Shown: positions 1 through 5,592 of the stretch, one piece after another
Numbering within the stretch: position 1 is the first letter of the stretch
Layout of the letters: each line of letters opens with the position of its first letter
Assembly (NCBI GenBank): GCA_937891805.1
Contig: CALATK010000113.1
Span: 1 to 6,572 of the forward strand
DNA length: 6,572 bases
Direction of reading: 5' to 3'
Source of the DNA: an uncultured Fibrobacter sp.
GTDB taxonomy: Bacteria; Fibrobacterota; Fibrobacteria; Fibrobacterales; Fibrobacteraceae
Notes under the pieces: generated by a model
Databases searched by the model: none
Seen by the model: only the letters and a program-made list of their open reading frames with translations
Told to the model about the DNA's origin: nothing
Program-made: the position numbers and the translations under genes

Positions 1-2082
1 CTGGAATCCCGGATTGAGGTGCTGCAGAGCGTCAACGACGAAGGAACGGATGCCGGCAAGTGGATTCGCGAAAACAAGGCGGGTCTTGTTCGCGGGTTCC
101 TTTCGGAACATATCAGCGCCGCTCCGGAATACGCCTCCCAGGTAGAGGCAGCCCTGGGCGATTGTCTGGACAGTGCCGTGGTGGAAAGCCGCGACGGCCT
201 CCGTGAAATTGTAGAAGGGCTCCGTAGCGAGAACGCCGGCAAGGCGGTGCTCGCCCTGATGGATTCCCTGGAACCTGCACCTGTGCCGGAGCTGAACCAC
301 CCTGGAATCAGGGGTGCCTTGAGCAGCTTTGTCACTTGCGACGACACCACACGGACTTTTGTACAGAATCTTCTGAGCCGCTATTTCTTGGTGGATTCTC
401 TGGATACGGCCCTGGATCTGGCCCGTGAACACAGGAATTCCGATTTCTGCTTCGTGGCGGACAAGGTTATCGTAAAGACCAACGGCCTGGTGAGCCAGGG
501 GGCAAATACCGCCGGGGCCCTCAGCCGCAAGAACGAGATTGCCCAGGCCACGGAACGTCTGGGTGTCGTGCAGGGACAGGTCGCCCAGAAGCAGGCCGCT
601 CTGGAATCCCTCCAGGCAGAAATTGATGAAACCAGGCAGATGCTGGCTTCTGCCTCCGACGAGATTCTCGAAAAGAACAATGCACTCCGGGCAGGGGAGG
701 CTGGCATTTCGATTCAGAAGAACACCCTGGAATCGGTGGCCTCTCGACTTGAAAAGCTGGAAGCAGACATTGCCGAAAGCGAAGGCCGAATAGCCACCGC
801 CGAATCCCAGAAGTCAAGCGATGCGGACCTGAACGAGGCCAAGGCGGCCATGGAAAGCGCCGAGGCGGAATACGCCCGGGTGAATGACGAACTTGCAGAA
901 CAGGAAACCCTGTTCCGCGAAAAGGACGAAGAAGTCCGCGACTTGGAAAGGACATCCCAGGACAAGGCCGCGAAGCTCTCCCAGAATACGGACCGCCTGA
1001 GAAACATCGCCGACCAGGTCCAGTTCCTCGGGGATTCCATCGAGTCCCGCAAGCGAGATATGGAGACCAACAAGATTTCTATGGAAAAGGCCGCCCGGGA
1101 TATCGATGACCTGGGAGCCTCCGTCCAGGAGAAGGATTCCGCCCTTCGCGAGTTGGAAGGTCGGCGCGACGCCGCCCGTGAACGCTACGAAGTGGTCAGC
1201 GGCGACCTGGACAGCTGGCGGAGCGAGCTGGACACCATCCGCGACGACATGATCGACAAGATGAAGGAGCTGAACGAGGTGGGCCGCAAGCAAGAAGCCC
1301 TGCAGTCCAACCTGGATCGCCTCCAGGAACGCCTCCAGAATGAATGGTCCTTCGACCTGCAGGCCCCCGAAGAATTTGAGCGTGTGGAATACAGCCAGCC
1401 CGAGGCGGACAAGGAAATTCGCGAACTCCGCGGGAAAATCAAGGAACTTGGCCCCATCAACGTGAACGTGATGGAGGACTACGAAGACGAAAAGAAGCGC
1501 CTGGAAGAAGTGGAAATCCAGTTCAACGATCTGGACCGTGCCCGCGCCTCGCTGGACCGCACCATCACCAAGCTGGACGATATCGCCCGCAGCCGCTACC
1601 TGGAAACATTCGAACGGATCCAGAAGAACTTCCAGTTCGTGTTCAGCAAGCTGTTCCTGAACGGCGAAACCAAGATGAGCCTGGTGGAAAAGCTGGACGA
1701 AAACGGCAAGCCTGGCGACATTCTGGATGCCGACATCGAAATCAACGTTCGACCCACCGGCAAGAAGATGCGCGGCATCAAGGCCCTTTCCGGCGGTGAA
1801 CACGCCCTGACCGCGACGGCCCTGCTCTTTGCCATCTACATGGAAAAGCCCTCGCCTTACTGCGTGCTGGACGAAGTGGACGGCCCGCTTGACGATGCCA
1901 ACGTGGGCCGCTTCATGGCGCTGCTCCGTGAATTCAGCAAGCAGACCCTGTTCATCGTGGTGACCCATAACAAGCGCACCATGGCCGAAGCCGACATGCT
2001 CTACGGTGTGACCCAGGAAATCAAGGGCATTTCCCGCATCGCCAGCGTGCAACTGGCCGACGCCACCAAGTTCGCGATATAA
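1..2082 (+). CDS. smc: Chromosome segregation protein SMC, C-terminal part (5' truncated by window)
   Basis: This is the hinge and C-terminal half of the bacterial condensin ATPase SMC, which works as a dimer with ScpA and ScpB to organise and separate chromosomes. The frame is open from base 1, so the 693 visible residues are the end of a protein that is usually about 1,150-1,200 long. Order, counted from base 1: hinge at about 20-165 (with LVRGF and VEAALGDCLDSAVVE); heptad-rich charged coiled coil at about 170-460; C-terminal head from LGPINVNVMEDY (about 483). The head has the ABC signature LSGGEHAL (596), Walker B YCVLDEVD with catalytic Glu625, D-loop PLDDANV, and the switch His656 in VVTHNK. 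Walker A would lie upstream of the window. Oddities are His where Lys is usual after LSGGE, and a weakened glycine motif in the hinge. Lysine is almost always AAG. It ends in tandem stops TAA TAG. The family call is secure. Confidence 0.97.
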   Translation: MESRIEVLQSVNDEGTDAGKWIRENKAGLVRGFLSEHISAAPEYASQVEAALGDCLDSAVVESRDGLREIVEGLRSENAGKAVLALMDSLEPAPVPELNHPGIRGALSSFVTCDDTTRTFVQNLLSRYFLVDSLDTALDLAREHRNSDFCFVADKVIVKTNGLVSQGANTAGALSRKNEIAQATERLGVVQGQVAQKQAALESLQAEIDETRQMLASASDEILEKNNALRAGEAGISIQKNTLESVASRLEKLEADIAESEGRIATAESQKSSDADLNEAKAAMESAEAEYARVNDELAEQETLFREKDEEVRDLERTSQDKAAKLSQNTDRLRNIADQVQFLGDSIESRKRDMETNKISMEKAARDIDDLGASVQEKDSALRELEGRRDAARERYEVVSGDLDSWRSELDTIRDDMIDKMKELNEVGRKQEALQSNLDRLQERLQNEWSFDLQAPEEFERVEYSQPEADKEIRELRGKIKELGPINVNVMEDYEDEKKRLEEVEIQFNDLDRARASLDRTITKLDDIARSRYLETFERIQKNFQFVFSKLFLNGETKMSLVEKLDENGKPGDILDADIEINVRPTGKKMRGIKALSGGEHALTATALLFAIYMEKPSPYCVLDEVDGPLDDANVGRFMALLREFSKQTLFIVVTHNKRTMAEADMLYGVTQEIKGISRIASVQLADATKFAI

Positions 2083-2088
2083 TAGCTA

Positions 2089-2187
2089 TGAGGTCGGGCT
2101 TTGCCCTTTGAGGCAATATGTTTTTAATTAAAAAAACTCAAAGCGAGCAATGCGAGCGAACTCAAACCTCAAAGCGAAGCGACCTCA
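2089..2187 (+). repeat. Inverted and direct repeats spanning the transporter start codon
   Basis: Two short inverted repeats are nested here: TGAGGTCG (2089-2096) with CGACCTCA (2180-2187), and CTTTGAGG (2106-2113) with CCTCAAAG (2167-2174). A direct repeat CTCAAAGCGA (2137-2146 and 2168-2177) gives the CTTTGAG segment a second possible partner at 2137-2143. The perfect palindrome TTTTTAATTAAAAA lies at 2121-2134, and GCGAGC occurs twice (2143-2148, 2152-2157). The GAGG at 2110-2113 is the only Shine-Dalgarno-like sequence before the ATG at 2118, so either hairpin could hide it. Pairing is read directly from the sequence; a regulatory role is inference. It could instead be a degraded intergenic repeat into which the reading frame extends. 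Confidence 0.55.
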
Positions 2188-3053
2188 CTGCTATAAAAGG
2201 CTTCGTCTTTGCGGCCCTTTCCGCCATCTGCTACGGCACGAACCCCCTTGGGGCCCTGCATCTATACGCCCAGGGGTATTCTCCGGAAACGGTCCTCTTT
2301 TACCGATTCTTTACGGCAGCGCTCCTCCTTTTGGGGGTGATTCTTGCGAAAGGCTCGCACTTCAAGATTTCATTCCGCGAATTTGGAGCGCTTGTCGCGT
2401 TTGGATTCCTCTTTGCGGTGAGTTCCCTGACCTATTACGCCTCCTTCAAGTTCATGGATGCGGGGCTGGCTTCTACGCTCTTGTTTCTTTACCCGCTGGA
2501 AGTTTCTGTGCTGATGGCCGTTTTCTTCAAGGAAAAAATCAAGGTCTGGACCATTGTTTCCATCGCCGTTTCTATGGCGGGAATTGCCCTCTTGTACCGC
2601 GGGGGAGATGGAGCACCCCTGAGCACGGTAGGGCTTGTGCTGGTGTTTATCTCTTCTATATCCTATGCCATCTACATGGTGATGGCGAACCGCATCAAGC
2701 TGCAGATGGGCTCTGTAAAGATGACCTTTTACGCCATCAGTTTCTGCATGGTATTTTTGCTGCTCTATTCGGTGACGCTGGGCTCTGGGCTTCCGCCGGT
2801 GTTCATGCAGGCCAGTTCCTGGGGCTGGGGTTTTATGCTGGGTGCCGTGCCCACGGTTCTTTCGCTGATATTCATGGTGAAGGCGGTAAAGATCATTGGC
2901 TCTACGCCCACGGCAATTCTCGGGGCTCTTGAGTCCGTAACTGCCGTGTCCATCGGTGTACTTGTCTTTGGAGAAATCCTCACAGTCCGCCTTGGAATAG
3001 GAATTGCCCTGATTCTCGGCTCCGTGGTTCTCATCGCCGCAAAGCGGAAATGA
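2118..3053 (+). CDS. EamA/DMT-superfamily membrane transporter
   Basis: A 311-residue inner-membrane protein with the layout of the drug/metabolite transporter superfamily: ten predicted helices in two EamA repeats, about residues 28-160 and 171-307. Each repeat ends in the family's typical element: YPLEVSVLMAVFFKEK (125-140) and ALESVTAVSIGVLVFGE (270-286). Family members export or import amino acids, nucleotides, sugars or drugs; nothing here fixes the substrate. ATG 2118 is the only usual start before the first helix, with an in-frame TGA at 2109 and GAGG only 4 nt upstream. The first roughly 24 residues are polar, basic and encoded by repeats, so they may be a late addition or non-native. 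It starts 35 nt after smc, but nothing ties it functionally to SMC, and the 18 nt gap to the next gene allows co-transcription with it. Confidence 0.9.
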   Translation: MFLIKKTQSEQCERTQTSKRSDLTAIKGFVFAALSAICYGTNPLGALHLYAQGYSPETVLFYRFFTAALLLLGVILAKGSHFKISFREFGALVAFGFLFAVSSLTYYASFKFMDAGLASTLLFLYPLEVSVLMAVFFKEKIKVWTIVSIAVSMAGIALLYRGGDGAPLSTVGLVLVFISSISYAIYMVMANRIKLQMGSVKMTFYAISFCMVFLLLYSVTLGSGLPPVFMQASSWGWGFMLGAVPTVLSLIFMVKAVKIIGSTPTAILGALESVTAVSIGVLVFGEILTVRLGIGIALILGSVVLIAAKRK

Positions 3054-3071
3054 TTTTTTTATTTTGGAATT

Positions 3072-3338
3072 ATGCAGTGCAAATGTTCAAAATGCGGTAA
3101 TGATTTCAACGACAAGGTGGGCATGTCCCCCCTTCAGAGCAACCTTGCCATCCGCGTGAGGAACAGGGTGGGGAATATTTGCCCCGATTGCCTCCAGGAT
3201 TCCTGCAAGACCAAGCGGGGTAGGTGGAAAATGTGGTTCTACGACCTGAAAGTCGGGGCCATCTGCCTGTTGCTGCTTTTGCCGGTCTTTTTGGTTTTTG
3301 CGGGACTTGTGGTCTTTATGGCTCTCTACGTGCTGTAA
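3072..3338 (+). CDS. Small zinc-ribbon protein with one C-terminal membrane helix
   Basis: I do not recognise this 88-residue protein as a named family. It has two CxxC pairs, Cys5/Cys8 (CSKCG) and Cys37/Cys40 (CPDC), spaced as in a zinc ribbon, with additional Cys3 and Cys45. A basic stretch KTKRGRWK (46-53) precedes one hydrophobic helix at about 62-86 that runs almost to the C-terminus. By the positive-inside rule the ribbon would sit in the cytoplasm with the protein anchored by its tail. The start ATG has only a weak GGA (3066-3068) upstream. It begins 18 nt after the transporter stop and is followed at once by a terminator, so it is probably the last gene of that unit. The patterned cysteines and helix argue that it is real; function is unknown. 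Confidence 0.75.
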   Translation: MQCKCSKCGNDFNDKVGMSPLQSNLAIRVRNRVGNICPDCLQDSCKTKRGRWKMWFYDLKVGAICLLLLLPVFLVFAGLVVFMALYVL

Positions 3339-3339
3339 T

Positions 3340-3373
3340 AAAAAAAGACCCGGCACAAACCGAGTCTTTTTTT
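3340..3373. terminator. Bidirectional rho-independent terminator
   Basis: Seven A (3340-3346), GAC (3347-3349), one mismatch, CGG (3351-3353), loop CACAAA, CCG (3360-3362), GTC (3364-3366), seven T (3367-3373). The stem is followed by a U-run on either strand. On the + strand it lies directly behind the zinc-ribbon gene stop; on the minus strand it starts 2 nt after the last base of the tRNA. It therefore probably ends both converging transcripts. Confidence 0.85.
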
Positions 3374-3375
3374 AG

Positions 3376-3449
<74 letters not shown>

Positions 3450-3463
3450 TCGAGGTATGCCCA

Positions 3464-3492
3464 TATATAGTAAAATTCTATGTCCTTGTCAA
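3464..3492 (-). promoter_or_regulatory. Sigma-70-type promoter of tRNA-fMet
   Basis: On the minus strand the sequence is TTGACA (plus-strand 3487-3492), a 17-nt spacer, then TATATA (3464-3469). The -35 box is perfect, the -10 box nearly so, and the spacing optimal. The expected transcription start near 3456-3458 leaves a short leader before the tRNA 5' end at 3449, as usual for a strong stable-RNA promoter. Confidence 0.85.
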
Positions 3493-3550
3493 GTTGAATT
3501 GGCGAAAACAGCAAGAAAAGGCCATTTTTTAATAAAAAAACAAGGTTTCG

Positions 3551-3582
3551 TTGACGGCCCTTCGCTGGAATGTTTATCTTTG
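3551..3582 (+). promoter_or_regulatory. Candidate promoter of the PIN-domain gene
   Basis: TTGACG (3551-3556), 17 nt, then TTATCT (3574-3579) reads as a sigma-70-like promoter. The overlapping TATCTTTG (3575-3582) also fits the TAnnTTTG box known from Bacteroidetes. Either reading puts the start of transcription at about 3586-3588, at or just before the ATG at 3588, which would give an mRNA with little or no leader. It is a pattern match only. Confidence 0.5.
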
Positions 3583-3587
3583 GGCTA

Positions 3588-4037
3588 ATGGAAAGGACGA
3601 TACAACAGTCGCGGATACTGTTTCTCGATACTGGCCCGCTGGTGCGGCTTTTGCAGATGCACCCGGACTTTTATCCGACAGTGTCGGACATTTTGGACAT
3701 GGTGTACGAAAAGAACATCCAGGTCCTGGTCTCGCCGGTTACCTTGTTTGAGATAAGCGGCAAGGCTTTTGCTAGTGGGGAGGGCGTGCTTGCCCGCCAG
3801 TATCGCGAGTTCTTTGAAAATTCTGCAAATGTTAAAGTTTGCTCGGTCAATGCGGAAATTTCTGTAAAGGCGGCGGAACTCTATGCCGCCTCGCAAAAGA
3901 CTAACCACAAGATTACCGAAGGGGAGTCCCTGCGCCTTGCGACCGCATTCGTGAACGGCGCTGACTGCATCTTGACCGAATGCGCGAACTTCCGCACCCT
4001 TACCGACGCCCTTGTCGTGACTTTGGACGAACTTTAA
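3588..4037 (+). CDS. Orphan PIN-domain protein (VapC-like)
   Basis: A PIN-domain protein of 149 residues, a fold of metal-dependent RNases that includes VapC toxins. The first strand and motif are clear: ILFLDTGPLV with Asp14. A second acidic residue is Glu55 in SPVTLFEISGK. The C-terminal part has the usual helix and strand pattern (GESLRLATAFVNGADCILTECANF), but the expected Asp positions read Glu (111 or 113) and Cys132 (TEC where TND is typical), so the metal site looks weakened. No antitoxin gene adjoins it: a tRNA lies upstream on the other strand and gatB downstream. Start: ATG 3588 fits the candidate promoter; an in-frame ATG at 3570 would lie inside that promoter and adds six residues. 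Neither has a good Shine-Dalgarno site. RNase activity is uncertain. Confidence 0.78.
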   Translation: MERTIQQSRILFLDTGPLVRLLQMHPDFYPTVSDILDMVYEKNIQVLVSPVTLFEISGKAFASGEGVLARQYREFFENSANVKVCSVNAEISVKAAELYAASQKTNHKITEGESLRLATAFVNGADCILTECANFRTLTDALVVTLDEL

Positions 4038-4055
4038 TTTCTTTGCGTCCTTTTT
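4025..4055 (+). terminator. Probable terminator of the PIN gene
   Basis: GGACG (4025-4029) can pair with CGTCC (4046-4050), followed at once by five T (4051-4055). The stem starts within the last codons and spans the TAA at 4035-4037. The 16-nt loop and five-pair stem make it weak, but stem, position and T-run agree. Confidence 0.45.
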
Positions 4056-4083
4056 ACTGGAAATTCGCCTGAAACAATCAATT

Positions 4084-4113
4084 CTAGTAACTAGTAACTA
4101 GTAACTAGTTACT
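4084..4113. repeat. CTAGTAA heptamer tandem repeat in the gatB leader
   Basis: Three exact copies of CTAGTAA (4084-4090, 4091-4097, 4098-4104) are followed by a variant CTAGTTA (4105-4111) and CT. The last unit makes a perfect 14-base palindrome, AGTAACTAGTTACT (4100-4113). The array contains stops in all forward frames. It lies 40 nt before the gatB start codon. I could not find a convincing promoter around it, so whether it lies in the promoter or the 5' UTR is open. Copy number could vary by strand slippage. Confidence 0.8.
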
Positions 4114-4152
4114 CAAATAACTATCTTTTCCCCGTAAAATTTCGGAGAAATC

Positions 4153-5592
4153 ATGCCAAACTATTGTCCTGTTATCGGTCTTGAAATCCATTGCCAGCTC
4201 GCGACAAAGACGAAGATGTTCTGCGGCTGCGAAATCGAAGTGAATACGACCCCGAACAAGCACGTTTGCCCTGTTTGCCTCGGTATGCCGGGTGCCATGC
4301 CCGTGCCGAACAAGAAGGCGGTGGAATACGCCATTCGCCTGGGCCTTGCCCTGAACTGCGAAATCGACCTGAACGCCATGTGGACCCGCAAGAACTACTT
4401 CTACCCGGACCTGCCGAAGGGCTACCAGATTACCCAGACGGGCGGACTTCCGGTGTACGACCACCCGATTTGCAAGAACGGCTGGCTCGAAATTGTGAAG
4501 GAAGACGGCACCAAGAAGCGCGTGGGCATTACCCGTATCCACATGGAAGAAGATGCCGGTAAGCTGATTCACGACGATGAGAAGGGTACTTTGATCGACT
4601 GCAATCGTTGCGGCGTACCTTTGATCGAGGTAGTATCTGAACCGGATATTCGCAGCGCCCAGGAAGCGGTAAATTACGTAAAGAAACTTCGCTCTATTGC
4701 CCTTTACACCGGTGTATCCGACTGTAAAATGAACGAAGGCAGCCTTCGTTGCGACGTGAATTTGTCCGTGCATAAGCCGGGAGAGCCTTTCGGTACCCGT
4801 ACGGAAATGAAAAATTTGAATTCCTTCACATTTATTGCGAAGGCAATTGAATATGAATATAGAAGACAGGTAGATGCCATCGAAGCAGGGGAGGCCATTG
4901 TTCAGGAAACCCGGCGTTTTGCCCAGGAAGAGAATAAAACCTACACCATGCGCCGGAAGGAAGATGCGGATGACTACCGTTACTTCCCGGATCCGGACCT
5001 TCCGCCCATCGAACTGTCTGAAGAGGAAATTGCACGCTTGAAAGCGGCCATTCCGGAACTTCCAGATGAAAGACGGGCACGGTATGAGCAAGATTACGGT
5101 TTGTCTTCCTACGATGCTTTGAAACTGACAGAAAGCAAAGAGTTGTCTGATTACTTCGAGGCTTGTGCGAAAACGGCCAAGACCCCGAAGATTGCAGCCA
5201 ATATGTTGATTACGGACGTTTTCCGGATTATGACACCGGAAGATCAGACCATTTGCGTAAGTCCTGAGAATTTTGCTTCTCTTTCTAATTTGGTGGTAGA
5301 TCAAGTGATCAACAGTTCCACCGCCAAGAAAGTGCTGAAAGAAATCTGGGGCACGGAGAAGGCACCGGAGGACGTGGTGAAAGAGCAGAATTTGGCACAG
5401 ATCAATGATGAAGCCGTACTTCGCGATGTAGTTGCCACCGTACTTGCCGCCAACGAGAAGTCTGTAAACGACTACAAGAACGGCAAAATGGCAGCGGTGA
5501 AGTCCTTGATGGGTCAGGCCATGGCCAAGACAAGCGGAAAAGCAAATCCTGTCATTTTACAAAAATTAATGGATGAGGCGCTGAATCAATGA
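4153..5592 (+). CDS. gatB: Asp/Glu-tRNA amidotransferase subunit B
   Basis: GatB is the tRNA-binding and kinase-like subunit of the GatCAB complex, which turns Glu-tRNA(Gln) into Gln-tRNA(Gln), and in many bacteria Asp-tRNA(Asn) into Asn-tRNA(Asn), using ammonia supplied by GatA. At 479 residues it is full length. Visible marks are IGLEIHCQL (8-16), the zinc site Cys24/Cys26 with Cys39/Cys42, NYFYPDLPKGYQ (81-92), HMEEDAGK (130-137), TEMKNLNSF (217-225) and DYRYFPDPDLPP (274-285). A helical domain follows, then a YqeY-like tail from about 405 ending GKANPVILQKLMDEAL. The ATG has GGAG (4144-4147) 5 nt upstream, the best Shine-Dalgarno site in the window. gatA and gatC are not adjacent. It overlaps murD by 4 nt. 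Codon use changes near residue 154: only AAG for Lys and no GTA for Val before, mixed after. Confidence 0.98.
   Translation: MPNYCPVIGLEIHCQLATKTKMFCGCEIEVNTTPNKHVCPVCLGMPGAMPVPNKKAVEYAIRLGLALNCEIDLNAMWTRKNYFYPDLPKGYQITQTGGLPVYDHPICKNGWLEIVKEDGTKKRVGITRIHMEEDAGKLIHDDEKGTLIDCNRCGVPLIEVVSEPDIRSAQEAVNYVKKLRSIALYTGVSDCKMNEGSLRCDVNLSVHKPGEPFGTRTEMKNLNSFTFIAKAIEYEYRRQVDAIEAGEAIVQETRRFAQEENKTYTMRRKEDADDYRYFPDPDLPPIELSEEEIARLKAAIPELPDERRARYEQDYGLSSYDALKLTESKELSDYFEACAKTAKTPKIAANMLITDVFRIMTPEDQTICVSPENFASLSNLVVDQVINSSTAKKVLKEIWGTEKAPEDVVKEQNLAQINDEAVLRDVVATVLAANEKSVNDYKNGKMAAVKSLMGQAMAKTSGKANPVILQKLMDEALNQ

Noticed and set aside
814..2052. Long open frame of 412 codons on the minus strand inside smc
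   Set aside because: It mirrors the smc coding frame: strong codon bias (AAG, GAA, CTG) removes antisense stops. The product has low-complexity His/Val/Leu-rich composition and no domain.
2096..2106. GGGC-TTT-GCCC hairpin after smc
   Set aside because: The four-pair stem has no T-run directly behind it, so it is not a convincing smc terminator.
3037..3060. CCGC-AAA-GCGG hairpin and T7 run at the end of the transporter gene
   Set aside because: The four-pair stem is separated from the T-run by six bases, and the next gene starts 12 nt later. It is too weak to call a terminator.
3450..3587. Possible antitoxin gene upstream of the PIN gene
   Set aside because: This AT-rich stretch holds two divergent promoter-like sequences and no credible reading frame on either strand.
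3570..4037. Longer PIN reading starting at ATG 3570
   Set aside because: It is kept only as an alternative: this ATG overlaps the spacer and -10 part of the candidate promoter and has no Shine-Dalgarno site. The choice is not certain.
4084..4113. CRISPR-like array
   Set aside because: Units are 7 nt, contiguous and without spacers, so it is a simple tandem repeat.
4056..4152. Promoter for gatB
   Set aside because: TAAAAT (4135-4140) and TATCTT (4122-4127) look like -10 boxes, but neither has a fitting -35 at 16-18 nt.
4105..5304. Open frame of 399 codons on the minus strand across gatB
   Set aside because: It is antisense to a complete, well-conserved gatB and has no recognisable motif.
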